The position numbers were made by a program, and so were the translations under genes. Source: Candidatus Segatella mututuai (GTDB taxonomy: Bacteria; Bacteroidota; Bacteroidia; Bacteroidales; Bacteroidaceae). Taken from it: a DNA stretch of 43,169 nucleotides. The DNA lies in assembly GCA_002439605.1 (NCBI GenBank), contig DJOI01000031.1, positions 22,957 to 66,125 of the forward strand, in the 5' to 3' direction. The notes under the pieces were generated by a model. That model had not been told where the DNA came from, made no database searches, and was given only the letters and a program-made list of their open reading frames with translations. Below, piece after piece: positions 9,703-18,604 of this stretch (positions are counted from its first letter, which is position 1; each line of letters begins with the position of its first letter).

Positions 9703-12700
9703 TTAGAATGTTATATTTACACCAAATGCCCATGTACGGAAAAATGGGTAATAATTACGACCTACGCCATTGCTTGACTCTGGGTCATAGACCTTCAAGA
9801 GATTGGTGTGTTCCCAAATGTCGTTACCAGTCACATATACACGTACACTGTTCACATATTTTTTGATGCCAGGGATGGTGTAACCAATAGTGATATTCTT
9901 CAAGCGAAGGTAAGAAGCATCTTGCAACCACTTGTCGGATGGTTGATAGTTGAAGTCATTGGAAACAAAGAGACGTGGCCATTCTGCATCTTGGTTATCT
10001 TCTGTCCAATAATCACGATGGATGGTCCAAGGCATCTGGTAAGTGTTCTTGAAAGGTGCGATTACATCCGCCGCTATCAATATCTTACGCTTGCCTACTC
10101 CCTGAAACATCATGGAAAAGTCGAAGCCTTTCCACTGAGCGGAGATGTTGAAGCCATAGAGATAACGAGCGTTTGAGTTACCAAGATATACCAAGTCACC
10201 ATGGTCGTCCTTTGTGCCACTACCTTGACCGATGGTATGATCTGGTTTTCCTTGTGCCACATACTTCACGTCACCACCTGCAACTTTACCGTCGTTAAAA
10301 CTTTGGTAACCAGGATGTTCCTCCTTGTATGCCAAGTATTCATCACGGCTTTTCCAATAACCATCGGTCTTATACCCCCAAATGGTGTTCATCTCATATC
10401 CCTCAAGCAAAGATACATTACCAGCCGTTATCACACTTGCACCATCATATGATACCAACTTATTTTGGCTATCCGAGAGATTGAAAGACACCTGATAGCT
10501 GAAATCCTTGATTTTATCTCTCCAAGAAATCTCAAAGTCCCATCCCCATGTCTTCAACTTTCCGATGTTTACGCTTGGAACACCTATACCGATGGTGTGA
10601 GGCAACTGCAATGAAGACAACATATCATTGTTGCATTTCCAGTAATAATCGAATGTAGCGTTCAAGCGATTGTTCAAGAAGCCCAAATCAATACCGATAT
10701 TGGTGGTAGAGATGGTCTCCCAAGTCTTGTCCTTGGAAGCGAGGTTGCCCTGGTAGAAAGTCTTCTGCCCCATGTAGTCGCCCTGTGATATGGTAGGAAT
10801 ATAGTCATAAAGACCAAGCACAGCACCATTACCAAGCTGTCCCCAGGATGCACGCAACTTCAAGTTGGCGATCCACTTCAAGTCTTGCATAAACTTCTCT
10901 TGGTTAACGCGCCAAGCTGCAGAAAGAGAAGGGAATGCCTTCCAACGCTTGTTTGGAGCTAAACGCGAACTACCATCGTAGCGAATGTTACCTTCCAAGA
11001 GATACTTGTCGGCGAAAGCATAATTCAGACGACTGAAGTATGACATCATAGACCATGTGGAAATTGCATCTCCCACACTTGTGTTTGTCGCTACCGAAGA
11101 ATCATAATAGTTGAAAGAAAAGAAGTCGTTGGAAAGCAAGTTCTTCACTGTGCCATCCATCTGATCCTTACGATAATTCTCATAGCTCATACCTCCAAGC
11201 ACGGAAATGTCATGCATTTTAGCTATATTAATGTGGTAGTTGGCAGTTAGCTCCACCAAGTCGTGGTAGTCTGTATTCTTACACCTATAATAGGAATTTG
11301 GATTATTGGTCTGCTGGCGAATACCAGTACCCAAACGATTATACCATATTAAGTGGCGACGCTCTATTCGCTGGTTCCAAATTCCTGACAAGCGAGACAA
11401 AGCCAAATTAACAGTCAAACCTTTCACCAGGTTCTCCACCTTGAAGTTGACCTTACCTGTATAAGCCTCATACTTAGAATGGTTTGCTCCACCATTCTTC
11501 ATGATATCAATGGCGTTTACCTGCAAGTCGCCATTGTAAGGACTTTCATTGATATCTTCCTCAGGATTGTAGATAGGTTGCCATCCACGCACAGAGTACA
11601 AAGAATTCAAGATGCTACCTGCCCCATTGGAAGGAGTAGCCGTACGGGTGGACTGGTATCTAACCAAAGTACCAACAGACAAGTACTTATTGATCTGTGC
11701 ATTCAACTTAGCATTCAAGCTCCAACGCTCATTACTGTCAGGGCCATATTTCAAGATACCGTTCTTATCATACCACTTAGCAGACAACATATAGTTGATA
11801 GACTTTGTACCACCCGAGATAGAAACTGTATGATTTTGCTGAGTCGTATAGTCACGTGTACCTTCCGCCACCCAGTTAGTAGACTCAAAAAAATCCCAAC
11901 GACCATTAGTATTATTCGGCCGATAATTGAAGTTTGGATTACCAACCCATGAAGAGAACTCTGGGTTCTTGTCATAATTGCCACCTGCATTGACACGAGC
12001 CTCATTATTCATCTTCATTTCCTCCCAAGCTGGCAGACGCTCAGGCATATTACCAGGAGTGTTGAATGCAAAGTATCCATTATAGGTTACCTTTGTCTTA
12101 CCTTCCGTACCGTTCTTTGTTGTCACCAAAACAACACCAGCTGCTGCACGAGCACCATAGATGGCACAAGCTGCTGCATCCTTCAATACAGAGATAGAAG
12201 CGATGTCATCGGCATTGACCAAAGCCAAATCCCCCTCGACACCATCAATTAAAACAAGTGCTGAAGTACTGTTGACAGAGGAGAAACCACGGATACGCAT
12301 ACCTGAGGTTTCACTACCGGGCTGACCGCTGGAACGCAAGATAGTCACACCTGGCATCTGACCTTGCAAAGCAGACACAGCATCCGTGGCTGGTTGAGCT
12401 GCCAATTTAGAGCCATCGATGGCAGAAACGGAACCAGAAAGGTTTACCTTTTTCTGTGAACCATAACCGACAACGACCACTTCATTAATAGACTCCGTAC
12501 TTTCCTCCATCTTTATCGTGGCAGGAATCGCACTTGCCTTGAAACTACGTGTCTTATAGCTCACGTATGAGAACTCGACTGTAGCCCCAACCTTCACTTG
12601 TAAGTTGAAGTTGCCATCCAAGTCTGTGACAGAACCTCTGCTACTGCCAACTTCCCTCACAGTAACTCCAATCAATGGATCATCAGAGAGAGCATCCACT

Positions 12701-12816
12701 ACCTTACCTTTGACCGTTACCATATTACCTTGTGCAAACAAGTTCGTGCTCATAAAAAGCAACAGCATCATTGGTAACAATCTACGATAAACGTTTTTAA
12801 AATCCAAATTGCTCAT
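9703..12816 (-). CDS. SusC/RagA-family TonB-linked outer-membrane transporter (operon A)
   Basis: A 1037-aa TonB-dependent transporter that imports oligosaccharides through the outer membrane. The signal peptide ends near LFAQ (residue 29). A carboxypeptidase-D-like beta domain follows (about 33-110, with VKGKVVDALSDDPLIGVTV), then the TonB-box/plug entry (EVVVVGYGSQKK), the plug domain with RGFSSVNSTSALVLIDGVEG and the SVLKDAAACAIYGARAA segment, and a long beta barrel ending in an aromatic residue (GVNITF), the usual C-terminal barrel signal. It has no extra N-terminal STN domain, so it is not an anti-sigma-linked type. It is the first gene of operon A, 55-60 nt after the inferred transcription start, and diverges from the regulator gene. 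Confidence 0.95.
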   Translation of the reverse strand: MSNLDFKNVYRRLLPMMLLLFMSTNLFAQGNMVTVKGKVVDALSDDPLIGVTVREVGSSRGSVTDLDGNFNLQVKVGATVEFSYVSYKTRSFKASAIPATIKMEESTESINEVVVVGYGSQKKVNLSGSVSAIDGSKLAAQPATDAVSALQGQMPGVTILRSSGQPGSETSGMRIRGFSSVNSTSALVLIDGVEGDLALVNADDIASISVLKDAAACAIYGARAAAGVVLVTTKNGTEGKTKVTYNGYFAFNTPGNMPERLPAWEEMKMNNEARVNAGGNYDKNPEFSSWVGNPNFNYRPNNTNGRWDFFESTNWVAEGTRDYTTQQNHTVSISGGTKSINYMLSAKWYDKNGILKYGPDSNERWSLNAKLNAQINKYLSVGTLVRYQSTRTATPSNGAGSILNSLYSVRGWQPIYNPEEDINESPYNGDLQVNAIDIMKNGGANHSKYEAYTGKVNFKVENLVKGLTVNLALSRLSGIWNQRIERRHLIWYNRLGTGIRQQTNNPNSYYRCKNTDYHDLVELTANYHINIAKMHDISVLGGMSYENYRKDQMDGTVKNLLSNDFFSFNYYDSSVATNTSVGDAISTWSMMSYFSRLNYAFADKYLLEGNIRYDGSSRLAPNKRWKAFPSLSAAWRVNQEKFMQDLKWIANLKLRASWGQLGNGAVLGLYDYIPTISQGDYMGQKTFYQGNLASKDKTWETISTTNIGIDLGFLNNRLNATFDYYWKCNNDMLSSLQLPHTIGIGVPSVNIGKLKTWGWDFEISWRDKIKDFSYQVSFNLSDSQNKLVSYDGASVITAGNVSLLEGYEMNTIWGYKTDGYWKSRDEYLAYKEEHPGYQSFNDGKVAGGDVKYVAQGKPDHTIGQGSGTKDDHGDLVYLGNSNARYLYGFNISAQWKGFDFSMMFQGVGKRKILIAADVIAPFKNTYQMPWTIHRDYWTEDNQDAEWPRLFVSNDFNYQPSDKWLQDASYLRLKNITIGYTIPGIKKYVNSVRVYVTGNDIWEHTNLLKVYDPESSNGVGRNYYPFFRTWAFGVNITF

Positions 12817-12877
12817 GGTTTGTAATAAAATTATGTTATTAGTAATTGCGTGGTTTGGTAACCACTAAATCTGTCGG

Positions 12878-12885
12878 CAAAGATA
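12878..12885 (-). promoter_or_regulatory. -7 box of operon A promoter
   Basis: On the minus strand this reads TATCTTTG, a full match to the Bacteroidetes TAnnTTTG -7 element, about 62 nt before the susC start codon. No TTG/TTTG -33 box is seen 19-21 nt upstream, which fits a promoter that depends on an activator. Confidence 0.6.
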
Positions 12886-12915
12886 ATAATCAATTTGATA
12901 GCTTGCGCTATTTTT

Positions 12916-12969
12916 ACTACATCATAGTTACTCTATTTTCATATTAGCATTACATCTACGCTTTCTCAC
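12916..12969 (-). promoter_or_regulatory. Candidate two-block operator upstream of operon A
   Basis: Block 1 at 12916-12932 (plus strand ACTACATCATAGTTACT) begins 30 nt upstream of the -7 box. Block 2 at 12949-12969 begins ATTACATCT and continues to CTCAC. The blocks are 33 bp apart, three helical turns, and share a YYACATC core in direct orientation. The same pair, with the same spacing and placement, occurs at 25268-25321 before operon B (14 of 17 bases identical in block 1, about 16 of 21 in block 2). The likely binder is the membrane regulator encoded next door. Confidence 0.55.
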
Positions 12970-13039
12970 ACCAACAACATTCTATCTCATTATCAAATAG
13001 TTACTATTTTAAAATACCACATCATCTTTTTAGCTATTT

Positions 13040-13071
13040 TTTGTTCAAATGCACTTTTTTATTTATCTTTG
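13040..13071 (+). promoter_or_regulatory. Promoter of the membrane regulator gene
   Basis: TTTG at 13040-13043 and TATCTTTG at 13064-13071 are separated by 20 nt, a full match to the Bacteroidetes housekeeping promoter. It leaves a leader of about 20 nt before the ATG at 13100. Unlike the two susC promoters it has both boxes, as expected for a gene expressed constitutively at low level. Confidence 0.7.
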
Positions 13072-13099
13072 CATCGTAAATCCTTAATAAGGCACAAAC

Positions 13100-15934
13100 A
13101 TGATAAAGTCTATAATCACTTTTCTACTGTTACTCTACGTAACTTTTACACATGCACAGATGTTTTGGCAGCGTCCTGTTGTCAACTACAACCGTCATGA
13201 ATACAATGCTGGCAACCAAAACTGGATGGTGGCACAGCATCCTAACGGCTGGATGTACTTTGCTAACAACAAGGGACTTTTGGAGTTTGATGGTGTTTAT
13301 TGGAATCTTTATCCGATACCTCACCAAGCCAAGATGCGTTCTATCGCCATTGGCAAGGACAACAAAATATACGTTGGCGGGCTTAAGGAGTTTGGTTATT
13401 TCACACCCAATAAATTGGGAGGACTCGACTATCATAGTCTCTCCCAAAACATTGCTCCAAACATTGTTGCCAACATTTGGCATGTACACATTATTAATAA
13501 TAACGTATATTTCCAAAGCGACCGTTTTCTTTTCTGCTACGAGAACGGCAAACTCAGTACAATCGACTGCAATGGTCTCTCTTTCTCAGGCGTAGTCAAC
13601 CAACGGGTCTACTTCACCAATTACATCGGTTTGTCGTGGATCAATGGCAAACGTCCCGTCCACATCGCCAATTCCGAATTTCTCTGCAAGAACAATGCTG
13701 TCGCTTTTTTGCCCTACCAAGGCAAACTCATGATTGTCACCACCGAGTCGGGTATCTTCCTTTTTGACGGAAAGACTTTCACCAAACCTTTTCCGATGAT
13801 TGATGCCTACCTCAGCAACCATCGGGTCTCGTGCGCAGCCATCGATCAAGACAACTTGGCAATAGGAACCACTGACGCAGGACTTTTCGTCATAAATCTA
13901 AAAAGTCAAAACGTGGAGAAAATCAGTATCTCCAATGGACTGCAAAACAAGTCGCTCCTGTCCTTGACTTTCGACCAAGAGCACAACTTGTGGTTGGGGC
14001 TTGACAATGGCATCGATTGCGTATCACTCAACACACAGCTTTTCTTCCTCAACAGCAAGTTGACTTCCATCGGTGCAGGCTATTGTTCCATGCTCTACCA
14101 AGGCAAATTATTTTTGGGCACCAACCAAGGCCTCTACACCTCTACCACCCCTACCTCTGTCAACACCCCTATTCCATTCAACTTAGAGACAGGGATGGCA
14201 GGACTCGTTCACTGCATGTATCCATATGATAACAAACTGTTTTGTGGTGGACAAAAGTTTTTCGCCATCGTAGACGGTGACTATATTCAACGTTTTGACA
14301 AACGAGGCGTATGGCACGTCCAAGCCATCAACAAGGGTGATGACATCCTGCTCATCGGCACTTACTGGGGACTGGAAGTCATGAAAAAAATCAAGGGGAA
14401 ATGGAAATTCACCAATAAAATTACATCCGACCGTTTCTCTGCCAAGACGATGTTTGTGGAACCAGAGTCGGGCAACGTATGGTTGGCCAACAAGTCGGAC
14501 GGAGTATGGCGTATGACATTGGACACAAAATTTAAGAAAGTCTTGCACAAGAAGTGCTACAACAACAAGAATCTACCCATAGGCGACAACGTATACATCA
14601 CCCAAGTGGACAAGGACATCATCATTGCCTCAAGACATGGGCTTTTTCGTTACAATGCCAACAATGATGGATTGGAACGTGCCACAGCCTTGGAGAAAAG
14701 GCTTGACGGGAACAATGCATACAGCTATGTCTACCAAGATAGACTGGGGCGGATTTGGTATGTCAGCAATAGCGTCTTGAAATGCATGAACCCGAGGACA
14801 GGGGCAAAGAACACTTACTTGGGCGATAACATGATAGAAGACTTCGAGGATATCTACTCTCTCAACAACCAAAAGACCATCGTAGGAACAGAGGATGGAT
14901 TCGTCCTCATCGACCTATCGAAGAAGCCTACCATAACACCTCCTCTCAATCTCCAAATCAGGAAAATCTATGTCACCAACGGCAAGGACTCGCTGGTGTA
15001 TGGCAAGAGTTTTGAGGCAAACGACATCCCTATAGCGATTCGTTACCGTGACAACTCCATTCGTATAGAGTATGGTTGCAATAACTTCAACCATGCGCAA
15101 GGCATGTTGTATGCTTATCGACTGAAAGGATTCGAGAAACATTGGAGCGAGTTTTCCTCAGCTACCAAAAAGGAATACACCGACCTACCTGAAGGCAAGT
15201 ACACCTTTGAAGTCAAGATTTTGTCGGATGATGGAAAGACACCTATTGTCACCTCCGTATCCTTCAAGATTCTCCCTCCTTGGTATCGCACGTGGTGGGC
15301 GTACACCATCTATCTCCTCCTCATAGTCTACACCATCTACTACTTCTATCACCGTTACCGACAAAGCAGGGAGCGTCTCATTCGCTTAAAAGATGCGGAA
15401 ATGAGTAGACAGAAGACAAGAATGGAGCATGACATCGACCAAAAAAATAAGCAAATCAATGAATTAGAGGCGGAAAAACTACGCAACGAACTCAACTACA
15501 AGTCTGACGAGTTAGTAAAAACAACCCTCAATGTGGTGCGTAAGAACGAGATTTTGCAAAGAATCAAGAAAGATGCCGAAAGTCTCTCTCGTACCATCAA
15601 CGAAGGCAACTTAGTGAATGTCCGTCGGGGAATGCTTCGTCTCATTACGCAGATAAACACCAATATTGAGCATGACAGCGACCTCGACAACTTCCAAAGT
15701 TCATTTGATGCCATCCACAACAACTTCTTCAAGGAACTCGATGCCCAGTTCCCACAACTCACCCACAAGGATAAGATGCTCTGTGCCTATATCAAGATGA
15801 ACCTCATGTCGAAAGAGATTGCGCCACTGCTCAATATCTCGGTAAGAGGTGTCGAGATTAGCCGTTATCGCCTGCGCAAGAAACTGAACTTAGACGAAAA
15901 GGCTAATCTCGCAGAATTCTTACAAAAGATTTAG
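13100..15934 (+). CDS. Membrane-spanning propeller/Y_Y_Y/LuxR-HTH transcriptional regulator without kinase
   Basis: A 944-aa one-component regulator. A signal sequence at 1-20 is followed by a periplasmic beta-propeller of Reg_prop-type repeats (about 25-640; for example LLEFDGVYWNLY, TTDAGLFVINLK, LWLGLDNGIDCV, VWLANKSDGVWRM). A Y_Y_Y domain follows (about 650-725), then one membrane helix (about 731-752), a charged coiled coil (about 755-805) and a C-terminal LuxR/GerE-type helix-turn-helix (about 886-944, LTHKDKMLCAYIKMNLMSKEIAPLLNIS pattern). The sensor half looks like that of hybrid two-component regulators of PULs, but there is no histidine kinase, receiver or AraC-type domain. The signal would therefore pass straight through the membrane to the HTH. 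It diverges from operon A and is convergent with operon B, so it is the obvious candidate regulator of both. The ligand is presumably an oligosaccharide of the target glycan. Confidence 0.88.
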   Translation: MIKSIITFLLLLYVTFTHAQMFWQRPVVNYNRHEYNAGNQNWMVAQHPNGWMYFANNKGLLEFDGVYWNLYPIPHQAKMRSIAIGKDNKIYVGGLKEFGYFTPNKLGGLDYHSLSQNIAPNIVANIWHVHIINNNVYFQSDRFLFCYENGKLSTIDCNGLSFSGVVNQRVYFTNYIGLSWINGKRPVHIANSEFLCKNNAVAFLPYQGKLMIVTTESGIFLFDGKTFTKPFPMIDAYLSNHRVSCAAIDQDNLAIGTTDAGLFVINLKSQNVEKISISNGLQNKSLLSLTFDQEHNLWLGLDNGIDCVSLNTQLFFLNSKLTSIGAGYCSMLYQGKLFLGTNQGLYTSTTPTSVNTPIPFNLETGMAGLVHCMYPYDNKLFCGGQKFFAIVDGDYIQRFDKRGVWHVQAINKGDDILLIGTYWGLEVMKKIKGKWKFTNKITSDRFSAKTMFVEPESGNVWLANKSDGVWRMTLDTKFKKVLHKKCYNNKNLPIGDNVYITQVDKDIIIASRHGLFRYNANNDGLERATALEKRLDGNNAYSYVYQDRLGRIWYVSNSVLKCMNPRTGAKNTYLGDNMIEDFEDIYSLNNQKTIVGTEDGFVLIDLSKKPTITPPLNLQIRKIYVTNGKDSLVYGKSFEANDIPIAIRYRDNSIRIEYGCNNFNHAQGMLYAYRLKGFEKHWSEFSSATKKEYTDLPEGKYTFEVKILSDDGKTPIVTSVSFKILPPWYRTWWAYTIYLLLIVYTIYYFYHRYRQSRERLIRLKDAEMSRQKTRMEHDIDQKNKQINELEAEKLRNELNYKSDELVKTTLNVVRKNEILQRIKKDAESLSRTINEGNLVNVRRGMLRLITQINTNIEHDSDLDNFQSSFDAIHNNFFKELDAQFPQLTHKDKMLCAYIKMNLMSKEIAPLLNISVRGVEISRYRLRKKLNLDEKANLAEFLQKI

Positions 15935-16737
15935 TTCCGCAAAGGCTTCAAGCCATCCACGACCCATCGGAAAGCATTGACAAAGAGAAGGTTCTGGGTG
16001 GCATCAATGAAGCCCTCGTCACCATGCCCCATGTTGAGGTATACCATGTGATATTTCTTATTGGTCCATACCACAGGGAAATCACCCCACTTCACGATGT
16101 CCTTGATGCCAAAAGGATACATCTTGGGGGAAATGGAGAGCAATACCTCCACATCCTTATTTTGACGTGGACCTGGACTCCACTGGTAGAACTCACTCGC
16201 TGGAGCCACAAACTCCTTCGGCAAGGACTTAGTCACAGGATGCCTATGGGTATCACACTTTAAGAGAGCTGGCTGTGGTGGCCAGTTGTTGCAGTAGAAC
16301 TTACCGCAGCCCAAGAACTGGTTGAACCACTCCCAATGGGTACTTTTGTCATTATAAGCTGCGGCATGGAAACCTATCCAACCTCCCCCGTTCTCCATAT
16401 ACTCTTCAAAAGCCTTGCGCTGTGCCTCCCCATTGGGTTGTGCGTTGAGCATGACGATGATGTCAAACTGGCTCAGTCGACCAATGTACTTGCCAAAGTC
16501 GGTTGTTTTCTCATAAGTATACCCTTTGCCATAGCTGAGCTTATGGTAAAACTCCAAGGCTTGCTTATCAAACTGTACATGCGCCTCCTCGGCATGAGGA
16601 TCCCACACAAAAAGCACGTTGAAACGTGGTTTAGAGGCATAGTCGGCGGCATAACCTTTCTTACTCTGCGCCAACATGGGCATTGCCAAGAGCCAGAGAC
16701 AACATGCCAACCACCATCTTAAAACATTTTTCTTCAT
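15931..16737 (-). CDS. ThuA-like domain protein, secreted
   Basis: A 268-aa protein with an N-terminal signal peptide (cleavage near LAQS, residue 24-25) and a single ThuA-like (class I glutamine-amidotransferase fold) domain at about 38-262. It carries FNVLFVWDPHAEEAH at 39-53, GGGWIGFHAAAY near 117-128 and a GDFPVVWTNKKYHMVYLNMGH stretch near 217-237. ThuA proteins were named for trehalose/disaccharide catabolism in Sinorhizobium; in PULs their chemistry is mostly undefined. It is the last gene of operon B, 33 bp after the GH18-ThuA gene whose C-terminal half is a clear paralogue. Its stop codon overlaps that of the convergent regulator gene by 2-3 bases. Confidence 0.85.
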   Translation of the reverse strand: MKKNVLRWWLACCLWLLAMPMLAQSKKGYAADYASKPRFNVLFVWDPHAEEAHVQFDKQALEFYHKLSYGKGYTYEKTTDFGKYIGRLSQFDIIVMLNAQPNGEAQRKAFEEYMENGGGWIGFHAAAYNDKSTHWEWFNQFLGCGKFYCNNWPPQPALLKCDTHRHPVTKSLPKEFVAPASEFYQWSPGPRQNKDVEVLLSISPKMYPFGIKDIVKWGDFPVVWTNKKYHMVYLNMGHGDEGFIDATQNLLFVNAFRWVVDGLKPLRN

Positions 16738-16770
16738 AACTTCTATTTTTATTTTCCTTACATAACGGTT

Positions 16771-18492
16771 TTATTCGTCAAATAGTGCCCATTTGATTGC
16801 ATTCTCCCACATCGTGAGGAATCCTTGCATCTCGAAAAGACTGGCATCATGCCCTATCTGGAAATATATGTTACGGGCTACTTTCTTTTCATTGGTCCAA
16901 ATGACTGGATGGTCACCCATACGAATCGCCGAAGTTGGCTGATAACTATGCTCATCGACATGCGCCAAAACATGCACGTTAGGCCGTGGACTTCTATCAT
17001 AGGTATACCACTCGTCTTGTGGAACAAGCAACGTGTCGGGCACATTCTTCATCACAGGATGCGCCTTATCCTCAATACAGATAACTCCATCTGCCTTTGG
17101 AGCAATGTAGCCCTTCCAGCGAATACCACCCATGAAGTTACTAAACCACTGCCACATCTTGCCTGCGCCAAAGATATCTCCCAAGAGGGTGGCATGGTGA
17201 AAACCGATGTAACTGCCCTCTCCCTTGTCAATGTACTCCTCGAATTCCTTGTCCTTATCGCCCCATGCGTATGGGGGATAGTTGAGCTGCAAGATGAGGT
17301 GATAAGAACTGAGGTCACCACACTTGGCGGTACGCAGGTCCGAAACAAAAGTCGTCTCTATATTCAGTTCCTTCTCATGTTCCTCCAACCATTTACGGGC
17401 AGCATCCACAAAACCTTTGTGAGGAGTTCCTTCCTCTGCGACGACCAAGACACGACGTATAGGAATGGTCGCCTTGTTGTTCTTCAGAAGACTCAACGCA
17501 AGTGTGTTACGGAAATCACCCTGGGCATTATCCTCGGCATACTCCCAATACATACCACCACGGAGATGATGGTCAATGACATACTGGCACTTGAGGGCGA
17601 GCGACTTTGTATTCTCGAAGCCAAACACCAACTTTCCCTTGTCATCCACCAAGTAGGGAACTTGTGAGGCATCACTCCATTGCTCGTGGGCATCGACTGT
17701 CAAGTTGTGGTTCTTGACGTATGGATGATACTTTTGGTCTCCACGCCCATAGAACGGCATACCCACAACGAGCTTATGTGCAGGCACTCCTTTCCGAAGA
17801 TGGCTTTCCACTGCGGTGGAAGTAGTCATCCAACCAGAAATTTCCGATGGATAAAGAGCTGAATGATGCTTGGGAGGATTACCCATATCATAAGACATCA
17901 CGTTCACCAAGTCGATGTATTGGATGCAACTTGGAAAGTCGATGTATTCCCCACTTGCCACCGTGGCACAAGTAAGTAGCTTGCGCTTACCCAACACCTT
18001 GCGGAGATCACGCATCAAGAGCGTAAAGTTATGAGTATCGTCAGGGGAAGAAGAGATGTTGGCACTACTCTGCGTAGGATACTCCCAATCGATGTCGATG
18101 CCGTCAAGCCCGTATTCATTGACGATACGCTTGCAGTCGGCGGCAAACTTGCATCTGTTGGTATCGTCGCTTGCCATCTCACTGAAACGACCTGCGCCCC
18201 ATCCACCTACAGAGAGAAGCACCTTAAGGTTGGTATTCCGTTGTTTTAGCTTGACCATCCGTCTCAATCGGTCTGGGTTGGCGATGTCCACCCCGTCGAA
18301 AGTTTTGTTGACACCACCAAACGCATAGTTGAGATGCGTCATCACCATAGGATTGGGGATGTCGTGCGTCCACGAAGTCACATAAGCCACCACAACTCTG
18401 TCGTTCACAGACTTGACGGTCTTGGCACAAACTGGCATTACCTTCAACAAGACGAAAAGCAAAGCCCATTGAGATATACTTTTTCTCATCAT
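16771..18492 (-). CDS. GH18 glycosidase fused to ThuA-like domain
   Basis: A 573-aa secreted protein with a signal peptide at about 1-23. Residues 31 to about 325 are a GH18 TIM barrel: the SVGGW strand at 94-98, the catalytic DxxDxDxE motif Asp130-Gly-Ile-Asp133-Ile-Asp135-Trp-Glu137, and MSYDMG near 199-204. All acidic residues needed for substrate-assisted hydrolysis of HexNAc-containing chains (chitinase or endo-beta-N-acetylglucosaminidase) are present. Residues about 346-570 are a ThuA-like domain with YIGFHHATLLGD near 428-439 and GDHPVIWTNEKK at 526-537, paralogous to the next gene. The gene is 112 bp after susD2 and 33 bp before the thuA-like gene. The fusion suggests that the ThuA step acts on the product of GH18. 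No carbohydrate-binding module is seen. Confidence 0.88.
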   Translation of the reverse strand: MMRKSISQWALLFVLLKVMPVCAKTVKSVNDRVVVAYVTSWTHDIPNPMVMTHLNYAFGGVNKTFDGVDIANPDRLRRMVKLKQRNTNLKVLLSVGGWGAGRFSEMASDDTNRCKFAADCKRIVNEYGLDGIDIDWEYPTQSSANISSSPDDTHNFTLLMRDLRKVLGKRKLLTCATVASGEYIDFPSCIQYIDLVNVMSYDMGNPPKHHSALYPSEISGWMTTSTAVESHLRKGVPAHKLVVGMPFYGRGDQKYHPYVKNHNLTVDAHEQWSDASQVPYLVDDKGKLVFGFENTKSLALKCQYVIDHHLRGGMYWEYAEDNAQGDFRNTLALSLLKNNKATIPIRRVLVVAEEGTPHKGFVDAARKWLEEHEKELNIETTFVSDLRTAKCGDLSSYHLILQLNYPPYAWGDKDKEFEEYIDKGEGSYIGFHHATLLGDIFGAGKMWQWFSNFMGGIRWKGYIAPKADGVICIEDKAHPVMKNVPDTLLVPQDEWYTYDRSPRPNVHVLAHVDEHSYQPTSAIRMGDHPVIWTNEKKVARNIYFQIGHDASLFEMQGFLTMWENAIKWALFDE

Positions 18493-18525
18493 TACATACT
18501 TATTTCTTGACTACTCATAGAATAA

Positions 18526-18560
18526 GGCAAGCAGTCCAAGTTCGCACCCAACCACTTGCC
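18526..18560 (-). other. Hairpin in the susD2-GH18 gap
   Basis: GGCAAG at 18526-18531 can pair with CTTGCC at 18555-18560 in the 112-bp space between susD2 and the GH18 gene. There is no T-run after it, so it is not a simple terminator. It could stabilise the upstream susCD message or lower read-through into the enzyme genes. The stem is short and the call is weak. Confidence 0.25.
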
Positions 18561-18604
18561 TACCTGAAAATTATCAATTATACCTAAAGGTCATACCATT
18601 TGCT

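Noticed and set aside
12605..12790. Opposite-strand open frames inside the susC, susD, GH2 and parC genes
   Set aside because: They are shadows of the long, domain-bearing genes on the other strand and show no independent signals.
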